DNA from: an uncultured Chryseobacterium sp.
GTDB taxonomy: Bacteria; Bacteroidota; Bacteroidia; Flavobacteriales; Weeksellaceae
Assembly (NCBI GenBank): GCA_913775525.1
Contig: CAJYLH010000037.1
Span: 1 to 64,000 of the forward strand
Reading direction: 5' to 3'
Length of the DNA stretch: 64,000 nt
Position numbers and translations under genes: made by a program. A model generated the notes under the pieces. That model ran no database searches and was not told the DNA's origin. It saw only the letters and a program-made list of their open reading frames with translations. The number at the start of each line of letters is the position of its first letter. Positions within the stretch are counted from its first letter, which is position 1. Shown piece after piece: positions 8,247 through 16,711 of the stretch.

Positions 8247-9548
8247 TTATTTGGCAAACCTCACAGACGTTCTCCGGTCTGTTGCTCTTTCAGCATCTGA
8301 TGCACTTGCATCCACTTTGGCAAACTGGCTGCCATAGCCTTCTGCGTCCAGTACCTGGGAGGAAACGCCTTGTTTGGACAACCAGTCTTTAATGAAGACT
8401 GCTCTGGCTTTTGAAAGCTTCAGGTTTAATGCTTCATTTCCGGTCTTATCCGTATACCCTCCGATTTTTATTTTAGCTTCCGGATACGCCTTTAAGATCG
8501 CTACCAGGTTCTGAAGCTGACCTTCGGACCCTGCTTCCAGCTGGTCAGAACTTCCCAGTTTAAAATTAACATGGTCAAAATCATACCAGGTTTCCTTTAA
8601 TGCCGCATCGTCTTTCGCATCTTTGTAACCTCCGGATTTCAGGAAAGCAATCATTCTGTCTTCCATTCCTCCTTTGTACCCCTTTAATGCAGTTCCGTTC
8701 AGGTCGATATCTTCATCGGTCCTGGAAGCTGATGCCGCAGTACTCATGCTGTTTGCTCCGGAAACTGCCGTCATGGTATCGGTCTTTACCGTACCGGAAT
8801 CCGATACTGTAGTCGTGGTAGTGGTTTCTTTCTTTTCGCACTGCTTCCAGATAAAATAGGCCGCTGCAATCAGAAGCAGGAGAGGAAGAAGCCATTTCCA
8901 GATTGATCCTCCGCCGTCATGTGTATTCCTGTCCGGATTTGTTCCTTCGGAAGAGATACTTTTAGTGACTTCTATTTTAGGTTCATGGTGCGGGGTCTTA
9001 ATCTGGTCTTCGTCATTATCAAACTTATACCTGATATTCCAGTTGTCCATTCCTAATGATGCCAGGGATAATCCTGCAGGCATAAGGGTGGAAACGGTGC
9101 TTTTCTGGTCATTCAGCAATGCAGTGATGCCGGAACGGTCAAGGTTCTGGTCAGTAGCATATTTTGCGATGGCTCCTACAGCAGCAGCAGCTACAAGATT
9201 CAGGATAGAGTGGGAAGTGTTATTGCTTACGCCGGAATAGGTAGCAATGGTATTCACCAGTCCGTTTACTTTATCCCCGAAAATGGAAGATAAAAGGTCT
9301 GAAAGTACAGAATGGCCTGAAGCTTCTCCGGACAGATTGCCCAGCATATTGCCGGAAGCCGGATTGGATAAATGGTCGAGTACTTTGGGATCATCCGAAT
9401 GGTTGGCCAGTCCGCCTACCACAACTGGCAGGAAACCGCCGATGGCTTTTGAAATACCGGATTCGCTTTCCCCATATTGGGAAGCTGCCTGGGAGACTAA
9501 TGCAGGACCTAGTTGCCCTTTGATTAGATCAATGACATTTAGAGACAT
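8247..9548 (-). CDS. DUF937 - transmembrane - OmpA-like peptidoglycan-binding protein
   Basis: A three-part protein of 433 residues. Residues 1-165 form a DUF937 (YidB-like) domain, mostly helical and without a signal peptide. Residues about 216-234 (WKWLLPLLLLIAAAYFIW) are one membrane helix, followed by a Thr-rich linker. Residues about 320-433 are an OmpA-like domain with the peptidoglycan-binding signature GGYTDKTGNEALNLKLSKAR. The topology implied is cytosolic DUF937, single inner-membrane pass, and a periplasmic domain gripping diaminopimelate peptidoglycan. The function of DUF937 is unknown. It is monocistronic, with its own terminator. The domain call is firm; the physiological role is open. 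Confidence 0.88.
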   Translation of the reverse strand: MSLNVIDLIKGQLGPALVSQAASQYGESESGISKAIGGFLPVVVGGLANHSDDPKVLDHLSNPASGNMLGNLSGEASGHSVLSDLLSSIFGDKVNGLVNTIATYSGVSNNTSHSILNLVAAAAVGAIAKYATDQNLDRSGITALLNDQKSTVSTLMPAGLSLASLGMDNWNIRYKFDNDEDQIKTPHHEPKIEVTKSISSEGTNPDRNTHDGGGSIWKWLLPLLLLIAAAYFIWKQCEKKETTTTTTVSDSGTVKTDTMTAVSGANSMSTAASASRTDEDIDLNGTALKGYKGGMEDRMIAFLKSGGYKDAKDDAALKETWYDFDHVNFKLGSSDQLEAGSEGQLQNLVAILKAYPEAKIKIGGYTDKTGNEALNLKLSKARAVFIKDWLSKQGVSSQVLDAEGYGSQFAKVDASASDAERATDRRTSVRFAK

Positions 9549-9623
9549 AATAATTTATTTTTGAGATTAATGTTATATAAATTTAAATAAAAAAATCTCT
9601 AAATGCCATTTTTTTTCCGATTA

Positions 9624-9656
9624 TTTATACCCGCACCGGTAAGGAACGGGTATAAA
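9624..9656. repeat. Hairpin downstream of proS
   Basis: Ten-base arms TTTATACCCG (9624-9633) and CGGGTATAAA (9647-9656) with a 13-nt centre. There is no T-run on the proS strand after the hairpin, so it is not a classical intrinsic terminator; it may stabilise the mRNA 3' end. Confidence 0.5.
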
Positions 9657-9667
9657 ATTGGCGGAAA

Positions 9668-11143
9668 TTAGTATGCTTTTGCGAATAATACGCGTCTCTT
9701 CGATGGTTTCCCGGAGATAAGGGAGATTCCTTCTTCCACATCATCATCCAAAGGTATGCATCGGATAGTTGCTTTGGTTTCCTCCTTAATCTGTTCCTCT
9801 TCTTCCGCAGTACCGTCCCAATGGGCATAGATGAAACCTCCTTTTCCTTCCAGTACCGCTTTGAATTCTTCGTAGGTATCTACCTTGGTTACATGCTCTT
9901 TTCTGAAATTGAATGCTTTGTCATAGATATCTTTCTGGATCGTTTTCAGCAATTCTTCAATGTATACATCGATTCCTTCAATGGAGCGGACTTCCTTTGT
10001 AAGATTGTCCCTTCGGGCAATCTCCACAGATTTATTTTCAAGGTCCCTTGGTCCCATTGCAATTCTTACAGGAACCCCTTTCAGTTCATATTCTGCAAAT
10101 TTCCATCCCGGTTTATTCTGGGTATCATGATCAAATTTCACAGAAATACCTTTGGCTCTCAGTTTTGCCTGGATGTCCAGTGCCACTTCACTGATCTGAT
10201 TCAGCTGTTCTTCACCTTTGAAGATAGGAACAATCACCACCTGGATCGGTGCCAGTGTAGGAGGAAGTACCAGTCCGAAATCATCTGAATGGGTCATGAT
10301 CAGTGCTCCCATCAGACGGGTGGACGTTCCCCATGATGTAGCCCATGCATGTTCGATCTTTCCTTCTTTATTCGTGAACTTTACATCAAAAGCCTTAGCG
10401 AAATTCTGTCCCAGGAAGTGGGAAGTTCCGGCCTGAAGTGCTTTTCCGTCCTGCATTAACGCTTCGATACAGTAGGTTTCATCTGCACCTGCAAATCTTT
10501 CTGAAGGGGTTTTTAACCCTTTTACCACTGGTATGGCCATAAAGTTTTCTGAAAAATCTGCATATACATCAATCATCTTTTCAGTTTCCTCAACAGCCTC
10601 TTCTTTGGTCGCGTGAGCCGTATGTCCTTCCTGCCAGAGGAATTCAGCCGTCCTGAGGAAAAGTCGGGTCCTCATTTCCCAGCGCACGACATTGGCCCAC
10701 TGGTTAATCAGGATCGGCAGGTCACGGTAAGACTGGATCCAGTTTTTATACGTATTCCAGATGATGGCTTCGGAAGTAGGACGCACGATAAGTTCTTCTT
10801 CAAGCTTGGCATCCGGATCCACGATCAGTTTATGAGGATTGTTCGGATCTGTTTTCAGCCTGTAGTGGGTTACTACTGCACACTCCTTGGCAAATCCTTC
10901 GGCATTTTTTTCTTCTGCCTCAAACAAGCTTTTGGGTACGAAGAGCGGGAAGTAAGCGTTAACGTGACCTGTTTCTTTGAACTTCCTGTCCATTTCATCA
11001 CGCATTTTTTCCCAGATTGCGTATCCGTATGGTTTAATCACCATGCAGCCCCGCACACCTGAATTTTCAGCCAGGTCGGCTTTTACAACCAACTCATTAT
11101 ACCACTTGCTATAATCTTCGCTTCTTGAGGTTAATTTTGCCAT
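9668..11143 (-). CDS. proS: Prolyl-tRNA synthetase, archaeal/eukaryote type
   Basis: Class II aminoacyl-tRNA synthetase charging tRNA-Pro. The 491-residue length, the lack of the bacterial editing insertion and the C-terminus ending in Ala-Tyr (FAKAY) mark it as the archaeal-type ProRS, which is usual in Bacteroidota. Visible motifs are RPTSEAIIW and [20 protein letters not shown] (motif 2 region) followed by [10 protein letters not shown], and an anticodon-binding domain from about residue 290 (QVVIVPIF onwards). The start [15 protein letters not shown] is the natural one. It lies divergent to the Trp/Gly-rich lipoprotein gene across 143 bp. Confidence 0.96.
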   Translation of the reverse strand: MAKLTSRSEDYSKWYNELVVKADLAENSGVRGCMVIKPYGYAIWEKMRDEMDRKFKETGHVNAYFPLFVPKSLFEAEEKNAEGFAKECAVVTHYRLKTDPNNPHKLIVDPDAKLEEELIVRPTSEAIIWNTYKNWIQSYRDLPILINQWANVVRWEMRTRLFLRTAEFLWQEGHTAHATKEEAVEETEKMIDVYADFSENFMAIPVVKGLKTPSERFAGADETYCIEALMQDGKALQAGTSHFLGQNFAKAFDVKFTNKEGKIEHAWATSWGTSTRLMGALIMTHSDDFGLVLPPTLAPIQVVIVPIFKGEEQLNQISEVALDIQAKLRAKGISVKFDHDTQNKPGWKFAEYELKGVPVRIAMGPRDLENKSVEIARRDNLTKEVRSIEGIDVYIEELLKTIQKDIYDKAFNFRKEHVTKVDTYEEFKAVLEGKGGFIYAHWDGTAEEEEQIKEETKATIRCIPLDDDVEEGISLISGKPSKRRVLFAKAY

Positions 11144-11233
11144 TATTTCTTTTTAATTTTTTAACTTTTTTATGTTATTGTTATCTAAAAATAAAAATCT
11201 ATTTTTGATGGATTTTATTGCCGTTGTTTGGTA

Positions 11234-11241
11234 TATTTTTG
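11234..11241 (+). promoter_or_regulatory. Candidate -7 element of the lipoprotein-FadL unit
   Basis: TATTTTTG (TAnnTTTG), 45 nt before the ATG at 11287. No -33 TTG at ideal spacing. Confidence 0.4.
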
Positions 11242-11251
11242 GTACCATTTG

Positions 11252-11259
11252 CAAATATA
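11252..11259 (-). promoter_or_regulatory. Candidate -7 element of proS
   Basis: TATATTTG on the minus strand, about 108 nt before the proS start. Its predicted start site faces, and nearly coincides with, that of the opposing plus-strand element at 11234-11241. Confidence 0.3.
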
Positions 11260-11286
11260 ATTTAAATTGAAAATTTTTTCGTTATC

Positions 11287-12360
11287 ATGAAAGGAAATAT
11301 ACATAAAAAATTGCTTGGCATGCTGAAATCCAAAGGTGTTTTGGCTGTTTCGGGCGCACTGTTGCTGGTTTCCTGCGGAGCACAGATGGGGGGCTACAGT
11401 GAGACAGACGGGGTCTATTATGATCCTAATAAAGATACATTGCCGGAAGGTGTGATTATTAACAGTGAAGGCAACAGGGTAGGAGAATATTATGATTACT
11501 ACCAGGATGATTCCAATGTCATTCAGAATGCAGAGATGAATTCCAAAGCGCAGGACCAGAAATACAATGCCTGGAGCGGTAATTCCTGGAATGGCACTGC
11601 TACAGACTCCGACTGGGGCTCATTTGCCGGAACCGAAATGAATTATTACGATAATTCATGGGGCGGCTGGGGCTATCCTTGGGGATGGTACGGTGGCTAC
11701 AGTCCTTACTGGGGCATGAACAGAGGCTGGGGCTGGGGTATGGGCTTAGGTCTTTCCTGGGGCTGGGGAGGTGCCTGGGGATACAATCCATACTGGAACT
11801 TCGGATATTCTCCATTCTGGGGATATGACCCTTATTGGGGCGGAGGATATTATGGCTATGGTTACGGATATCCGTACGGAGGATGGGGTAATGGCTATTG
11901 GGGCGGTTACTATAATGCACCTCTTTACAGAAGAAGCGGTTCAGGCGGCAGAGGATTTATTAATGGTGCCAACAGTGGGACAGGATTTAATAAATACGGT
12001 GGGGCTTCCGGATTCAGAAGTAATAACGGAGGTTTCAGAAACTCTAATTCCAACAGCGGTTTCAGAAACTCTAACGGAGGATTCAGAAATTCTTCCAATG
12101 GTGGATTCAGGAACTCGAATAATATGGGTGGTTTCAGGCAGCAGGGCAATATGAACAGCGGTTTCAGAAACCAGTCTGGTGGTTACAGAAGCAATCCGAC
12201 TTACAATCAACCTACCTATAGAAATGACGGTGGCTTCCGGTCTAACAGCGGTGGCGGCTTCAATTCAGGAGGCGGCGGCTTCAGAGGCGGCGGTTCCGTT
12301 GGCGGCGGCGGTGGATTCAGATCCGGCGGCGGTGGCGGAGGATTCCGAGGTGGCAGATAA
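11287..12360 (+). CDS. Trp/Gly/Tyr-rich surface lipoprotein with GFR repeats
   Basis: A 357-residue lipoprotein of unknown function. The signal peptide ends in LLLVSC with lipidated Cys30. Residues 35-110 are acidic and Tyr-containing. Residues about 110-212 are an extreme aromatic low-complexity block built from W, G, Y and P (for example GWGYPWGWYGGYSPYWG). Residues 242-357 are a tail of repeated GFRN/GFRS/GGFR units ending in Gly-rich sequence. The composition resembles prion-like or RGG/FG-type disordered domains rather than a folded enzyme. It is followed after 26 bp by an OmpP1/FadL-like barrel gene, with no terminator between them, so the two are probably co-transcribed and both at the outer membrane. 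In annotations such proteins are sometimes given fanciful names; no function should be inferred from those. Confidence 0.8.
   Translation: MKGNIHKKLLGMLKSKGVLAVSGALLLVSCGAQMGGYSETDGVYYDPNKDTLPEGVIINSEGNRVGEYYDYYQDDSNVIQNAEMNSKAQDQKYNAWSGNSWNGTATDSDWGSFAGTEMNYYDNSWGGWGYPWGWYGGYSPYWGMNRGWGWGMGLGLSWGWGGAWGYNPYWNFGYSPFWGYDPYWGGGYYGYGYGYPYGGWGNGYWGGYYNAPLYRRSGSGGRGFINGANSGTGFNKYGGASGFRSNNGGFRNSNSNSGFRNSNGGFRNSSNGGFRNSNNMGGFRQQGNMNSGFRNQSGGYRSNPTYNQPTYRNDGGFRSNSGGGFNSGGGGFRGGGSVGGGGGFRSGGGGGGFRGGR
12008..12357 (+). repeat. Degenerate coding repeats (GFRN-type)
   Basis: Tandem, variable-length copies of a unit around ggtttcagaaactctaa encode the GFRN/GFRS repeats of the lipoprotein. The copies differ at synonymous sites, and the 3' part grades into GGCGGCGGT-like glycine codons. 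Confidence 0.7.
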
Positions 12361-12386
12361 TCTATCAATAACTATTATAAAAAATA

Positions 12387-13796
12387 ATGTTAAAAAAGTC
12401 TTTAATAATAATGAGCGTTTCTGCGGCATTTTTTGCGCAGGCTCAGGACGTTTCTGTAATCAGAAATACGGCAGAAATCTATTCAGGATCTCCTAATATA
12501 GGTTCTGCCAAATTTAATGCGATGGCAGGTTCCAATGGAGCCTTGGGAGGTGATGCAAATTCTCTTCTCACTAACCCTGCAGGTTTAGGGGTTGCTATTT
12601 CAGGAGAAATTTCAGGAACGTTATCACTCACCAATAATAAAAATACGTCTTCACTGGCAGGTTCCTCATTTGAATACCGCATCAACAAGGGAGACCTGGG
12701 AAATGTGGGTGCCGTGATGACCTTCCAGATGAGGCCTGAAAGCCCATGGAAATTTGTTAACCTTGGGGTGAATTTTTCAAGCCAGTCCATAGAAAACTAT
12801 GTGCAGACTCCCGGAAACAGCAATATCGTTTATGAGTTTGATGCTGCGGGAACCAGAAGTTCATCGTTCGGAGGACATGCGTACGACCGTTACGGTTACC
12901 TGACTAAAACCAGCATCGGTGTGGGTGCCAATTACAACCATAACCTTTATCTGGGGATGGGTCTGAATTTCTTTAATGCCAATATTGACCAGTCGGACAC
13001 GGCTATCTTTAATTCTTTGCAGAATGGATCTTCTGAATATTTCAGCAAACAGAATACGCCGTTCTCGGAAAGAGGAAACGGATTCTCCGCGTCTGTAGGT
13101 GTTATCGGGAAAGTAAGCCCGAATTTCCGTCTGGGAGCAGCCATCGAAACCCCTACATTCTGGGATATCGACCGTGGTTACAATTTCTATAATGATGCTC
13201 AATACGGAGATGATTCGGCCGTTGAAAACAGAAAATTCACTTCTCCGCTTAAAGCGACATTAAGTGCGGCTTTCATTGCGAGCAAAAGTTTCTCCCTGAA
13301 TGTAGATTACAGCTTAGGCCTTACTACGCCAAAGTATAAAACTTACGGTGCGGCTGAAGAGGACCTGAATGCTTTCTTCAAAGACAATTACAAGAATGTT
13401 TCCGAAGTAAGGGCAGGTGCCGAGTACAGGGTGAAGCAGTTCAGGCTGAGAGGAGGATATGCTTACACATCCAATCCTTTTGATGCACTTACGGTCAATG
13501 CATTCAGAAATGACGGTTCTGTGAATACGAATGCGTCTTATGATAATCTGATGCTTAACAACAGAAATGCTTTGTCATTCGGTCTTGGATATGATTTCAG
13601 ATCATTTTATATTGATGCTTCTTACCAGAATGTGACTTCAAAATATACCAATCCGTTTATGAGAGGTCTGGTTGATGCAACCTATGAGGACGGGTATTAT
13701 TCATCAAATAACCTGATCGCCAGTGATTCTTATATCGTTTCAGATGTGAAGAATGTGAGGAACAATTTCTTTATCACTTTCGGATGGAAGTTTTAA
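12387..13796 (+). CDS. OmpP1/FadL family outer membrane protein
   Basis: Outer-membrane beta-barrel of the FadL-like group, which admits hydrophobic compounds. The 469 residues begin with a signal peptide (MLKKSLIIMSVSAAFFAQAQ), then the family block PNIGSAKFNAMAGSNGALGG followed by SLLTNPAGL, and many alternating amphipathic strands ending in FFITFGWKF, with a terminal Phe typical of barrel assembly signals. It follows the aromatic-rich lipoprotein gene by 26 bp and ends at a very strong terminator, so the two form an operon. The substrate is unknown. Confidence 0.88.
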   Translation: MLKKSLIIMSVSAAFFAQAQDVSVIRNTAEIYSGSPNIGSAKFNAMAGSNGALGGDANSLLTNPAGLGVAISGEISGTLSLTNNKNTSSLAGSSFEYRINKGDLGNVGAVMTFQMRPESPWKFVNLGVNFSSQSIENYVQTPGNSNIVYEFDAAGTRSSSFGGHAYDRYGYLTKTSIGVGANYNHNLYLGMGLNFFNANIDQSDTAIFNSLQNGSSEYFSKQNTPFSERGNGFSASVGVIGKVSPNFRLGAAIETPTFWDIDRGYNFYNDAQYGDDSAVENRKFTSPLKATLSAAFIASKSFSLNVDYSLGLTTPKYKTYGAAEEDLNAFFKDNYKNVSEVRAGAEYRVKQFRLRGGYAYTSNPFDALTVNAFRNDGSVNTNASYDNLMLNNRNALSFGLGYDFRSFYIDASYQNVTSKYTNPFMRGLVDATYEDGYYSSNNLIASDSYIVSDVKNVRNNFFITFGWKF

Positions 13797-13820
13797 TTTG
13801 ATTGACCATTAAGCAATATA

Positions 13821-13859
13821 AAAAAAGTTCCGGATCACTGCTGATCCGGAACTTTTTTA
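13821..13859. terminator. Bidirectional terminator between the FadL-like and ZIP genes
   Basis: Perfect 11-bp stem GTTCCGGATCA/TGATCCGGAAC with 4-nt loop ctgc, preceded by a run of A and followed by a run of T. It serves both convergent transcripts. Confidence 0.92.
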
Positions 13860-13877
13860 TTATAGTAACAATTTTAT

Positions 13878-14594
13878 CTAATGTGCATGATGATGAAACA
13901 GGTGCATCATCAATGCCAGGGAAACCCCCAGGATAACCAATCCGATTTTAAGCCAGTCGATATTATGATTTTTATTGCTTTCAAAAATGATCACGGATGA
14001 GATATGCAGGAATATACCGCCTACAATAGCCAGAAAATAAGGTTGCAGGTCAGGATTGAAATAATTACCCAACAACATTCCCAGCGGTGAAGCGAGGGCG
14101 AACAATGCAATAATCAGTAAAGAAGGATACGATGCGGAACTTCTTGATTCCCCATTCCTGTTAAATAGGAAAGCCCCCAGAATAAATGAGATAGGAATGT
14201 TATGGAAAACAATTCCTAACAGATACGGAGAAAAGGTTTCTTCTTCATTCGCCAAAGGAATACCTTCAATAAAAGCATGGATAAAAAGTCCAACCATAAG
14301 TGCCACCGGAAGAATATGGTGTTCATTATGATGGTGGAAATGACCGTGTTCAAAACCTTTGGTTAAAGCCTCAAGAATCATCTGAAGCAGCACGCCGGCA
14401 ATAACGAATATTCCAAGCCCGTTTCCGGCTCCAGAGCTGTACACCTGAGGGAATACTTCGTTCAGGCAGACCGTAATCAGGAAGCCTGCACTTAAAATCA
14501 GCAGATTTTTAGCTAACTTCTGCCTCTTTCCGAAATATTTGCCCAGCAGTATGCCTGCGAGCACGCTCATAACCAGTAAAAGAACTGTTATCAT
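13878..14594 (-). CDS. ZIP family metal transporter
   Basis: Importer of Zn2+ (or Fe2+/Mn2+) in the cytoplasmic membrane. The 238 residues show about eight hydrophobic segments and the two core metal-binding motifs: HAFIEG (His106, Glu110) in TM4 and HNIP (His131) in TM5. A His-rich loop (HGHFHHHNEHH, about 83-93) lies between TM3 and TM4, and the C-terminus also ends in a His cluster. The start ATGA overlaps the stop of the upstream methyltransferase gene by 4 nt, so the two are translationally coupled. Metal specificity cannot be told from sequence. Confidence 0.9.
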   Translation of the reverse strand: MITVLLLVMSVLAGILLGKYFGKRQKLAKNLLILSAGFLITVCLNEVFPQVYSSGAGNGLGIFVIAGVLLQMILEALTKGFEHGHFHHHNEHHILPVALMVGLFIHAFIEGIPLANEEETFSPYLLGIVFHNIPISFILGAFLFNRNGESRSSASYPSLLIIALFALASPLGMLLGNYFNPDLQPYFLAIVGGIFLHISSVIIFESNKNHNIDWLKIGLVILGVSLALMMHLFHHHAH

Positions 14595-15319
14595 CCTTTT
14601 TTTCTAAATAAATTAATGCAGCGGGGAGAATTGTCGCTGTTAAATGTGCTCAGCTGGTAATCCCCCCATATTTTAATCCGTTCAAAACCGCATTCCTCAG
14701 CATAGAGAAGGATGGTTTCAGGAGTGTGGAGCTTCACTTTCTCAAAAAAATGATACGGATGGCCGTCTGCTTCGAAACGGATATCTTTAATAATATACCT
14801 TCCTTCTATTTTTTTCTGAATTCTAAATTCAATATCATCCCGTTTCACAATGGATTCCGGTACCATCGTATTTTTAACAAAGCTTTCGTTCAGGTAATCC
14901 AAAACGAAAAAACCACCGGGCTTCAGGACATCATGAACGGATTGAAATACTTTTTTGTCATCACGTTCAGATTCAAAATACCCGAAACTCGTAAAAAGAT
15001 TGAACACAGCGTCCATTGGATCGGCTTCAATCGGGTTTCGCATATCATGAACATTGAACAGCAATGTCTGGTTCTCAAATTGTTTGTCATGCTCGATACT
15101 CTGTCTTGAAAGGTCCAGTCCGAGGACATCATAGCCGAGTTTATTCAGGAATACGGAATGTCTGCCTTTACCGCAGGCAAGGTCGATAATCCTGGATCCG
15201 GGCGGAAGTTGAAGCTCCGATGTCAGCGCTTTAATGAAGCTTTCTGCCTCGGTGTAGTCTCTGTTGCTGTATAACAAATGATAATAAGGGGTATCAAACC
15301 AAGATTCAAACCATTCCAT
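14591..15319 (-). CDS. Class I SAM-dependent methyltransferase
   Basis: A 242-residue Rossmann-fold methyltransferase of unknown substrate. The SAM-binding motif I is IIDLACGKGRHSVFL, followed by the acidic motif II in LGLDLS and motif IV around DAVFNLFTSFGYF, with a DVLKPGGFFVLDYLNE block typical of small-molecule methyltransferases. It is the first gene of a two-gene unit with the ZIP transporter (4-nt overlap). Its -7 element lies only 4 nt before the ATG, so the mRNA may be leaderless. Confidence 0.88.
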   Translation of the reverse strand: MEWFESWFDTPYYHLLYSNRDYTEAESFIKALTSELQLPPGSRIIDLACGKGRHSVFLNKLGYDVLGLDLSRQSIEHDKQFENQTLLFNVHDMRNPIEADPMDAVFNLFTSFGYFESERDDKKVFQSVHDVLKPGGFFVLDYLNESFVKNTMVPESIVKRDDIEFRIQKKIEGRYIIKDIRFEADGHPYHFFEKVKLHTPETILLYAEECGFERIKIWGDYQLSTFNSDNSPRCINLFRKKG

Positions 15320-15323
15320 AATG

Positions 15324-15357
15324 CAAAAATAACTAAATTTGTGCGGTTAAAGGCAAA
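15324..15357 (-). promoter_or_regulatory. Promoter of the methyltransferase-ZIP unit
   Basis: On the minus strand TTTG, 22 nt, then TATTTTTG (15324-15331), only 4 nt before the ATG. It predicts a leaderless or nearly leaderless mRNA. Confidence 0.55.
15334..15341 (+). promoter_or_regulatory. Candidate -7 element of the RlmL-like gene
   Basis: TAAATTTG (TAnnTTTG), two bases from the opposing element of the methyltransferase gene. It would give a leader of about 110 nt containing the mini-ORF at 15369. Confidence 0.45.
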
Positions 15358-15368
15358 GTATTTAAATT

Positions 15369-15413
15369 ATGGAACGCCGGAAGAACTTTCACGGCCGCAG
15401 GCTAAAGAGGTAA
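15369..15413 (+). CDS. Possible 14-residue basic leader peptide upstream of the RlmL-like gene
   Basis: A complete mini-ORF, MERRKNFHGRRLKR, starts about 23 nt after the predicted transcription start and ends 42 nt before the next gene. Eight of its fourteen residues are Arg, Lys or His, and its DNA is clearly more GC-rich than the A/T-rich sequence around it. It may be a translated leader or chance; nothing else supports it. Confidence 0.25.
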   Translation: MERRKNFHGRRLKR

Positions 15414-15455
15414 TCTTTTAATTTTTAAATCTTTAAATCCTTTAATTACTTATAT

Positions 15456-16616
15456 ATGGATACAGAGAATTTACAGATTCAGATCAAAACGTTTTTCGGG
15501 CTTGAGCAGATTTTAGCGGAAGAAATTAAAAAGCTGGGAGGAAGGAAAGTGGAAGTAAAGAACCGGGCAGTCAATTGTGAAGGTGATCTTGGCTTTCTTT
15601 ATAAAATCAATTATTCTGCGAGAACAGCTTTAAAAATTTTGGTTCCGATTCATGAATTCAAGGCTTTCAACCAGCATCAGTTTTATGACCGGCTGTTTAA
15701 ATTCAACTGGGAACAGTTTATGGATGTGGAACAGTCATTTGCCATTGATTCAACGGTAAATTCGGAAACGTTCAAACATTCACAGTTTGTAACGCTGAAA
15801 ATGAAGGATGCTATTGTAGATTATTTCCAGGAAAAATTTAAAAGACGCCCGAATGTGGAAACCAGATATCCGGATATTAAATTCCATCTTCACATCGACC
15901 GCGAACTCGTGACCATTTCTCTGGATTCTTCCGGGGATGCCCTGTTTAAAAGAGGTTACCGAAGAGAGCAGGGAGAAGCTCCGATCAATGAAGTGCTTGC
16001 GAGCGGGATGCTTCACCTGGCAGGCTGGGACGGAAAAGGCAATTTCCTTGATCCGATGTGCGGTTCGGGAACCCTGCTGATAGAAGCGGCCATGATTGCG
16101 ATGGACCTTCCGGCACAGATTTTCAGAAGAGGGTTTGCGTTTCAGAACTGGAAAAATTATGATGCCGACCTCTTTGCAAAAATCAAAGAATTCAGGATCA
16201 ACAGAGTGCGTGAATTTACTGGAAAAATTGTAGGTTATGATATTGATGCCAGAATGCTGAATGCAGCCAGAATGAATATAGAAGCCGCAGAGATGGAAGA
16301 TGTGATTGAAGTACGTAAACAGAACTTCTTCGACTCCAAAAAAGAACTTTTCCCTTTGCTGATGGTGTTTAACCCACCTTACGATGAACGGATCTCCATT
16401 AATGATGATGATTTCTACAAAAAAATAGGAGATACTTTTAAAACCAGCTACCCTAATACACTAGCATGGCTTATCTCATCAGACCTGGAAGCGGTTAAGA
16501 AAATCGGCCTCCGGCCTTCAAGGAAAATCAAGCTTTTCAATGGAAAACTGGAAACACGGTTTTTGCAGTATGAGATGTACGAGGGAACGAAGAAAGTTCA
16601 TAAGCTGGAAAACTGA
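15456..16616 (+). CDS. THUMP-domain RNA guanine-N2 methyltransferase, RlmL-like
   Basis: Probably methylates a guanine N2 of 23S rRNA (RlmL/YcbY N-terminal half; m2G2445 in E. coli). The 386 residues comprise a THUMP RNA-binding domain (about 45-160) and a Rossmann methyltransferase domain with motif I DPMCGSGT (199-206) and the catalytic NPPY at 306-309, typical of base amino-group methylation. The RlmK half found in the fused E. coli protein is absent, which is common outside gammaproteobacteria. It ends at a UUCG-loop terminator. Confidence 0.9.
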   Translation: MDTENLQIQIKTFFGLEQILAEEIKKLGGRKVEVKNRAVNCEGDLGFLYKINYSARTALKILVPIHEFKAFNQHQFYDRLFKFNWEQFMDVEQSFAIDSTVNSETFKHSQFVTLKMKDAIVDYFQEKFKRRPNVETRYPDIKFHLHIDRELVTISLDSSGDALFKRGYRREQGEAPINEVLASGMLHLAGWDGKGNFLDPMCGSGTLLIEAAMIAMDLPAQIFRRGFAFQNWKNYDADLFAKIKEFRINRVREFTGKIVGYDIDARMLNAARMNIEAAEMEDVIEVRKQNFFDSKKELFPLLMVFNPPYDERISINDDDFYKKIGDTFKTSYPNTLAWLISSDLEAVKKIGLRPSRKIKLFNGKLETRFLQYEMYEGTKKVHKLEN

Positions 16617-16622
16617 TCATAT

Positions 16623-16648
16623 GGCCTTCCTTCGGGAAGGCCTTTTTA
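16623..16648 (+). terminator. UUCG-tetraloop terminator
   Basis: Eight-base stem GGCCTTCC/GGAAGGCC closed by the stable TTCG tetraloop and followed by five T. Confidence 0.92.
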
Positions 16649-16688
16649 TGGACTGAAGTTTATATCAATTCCTCATGGAATATTTTTT

Positions 16689-16696
16689 TATTTTTG
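16689..16696 (+). promoter_or_regulatory. Candidate -7 element of the small membrane protein gene
   Basis: TATTTTTG (TAnnTTTG), 15 nt before the ATG at 16712; short leader. Confidence 0.45.
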
Positions 16697-16711
16697 CTGT
16701 AAACCCAATGT

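Noticed and set aside
9624-9656. Intrinsic terminator for proS
   Set aside because: The hairpin is good but on the proS strand it is followed by an A-run rather than a T-run, so it is listed only as a hairpin.
12008-12360. CRISPR-like regular repeats
   Set aside because: The repeats are in frame inside a lipoprotein gene, vary in length and have no unique spacers; no cas gene is present.
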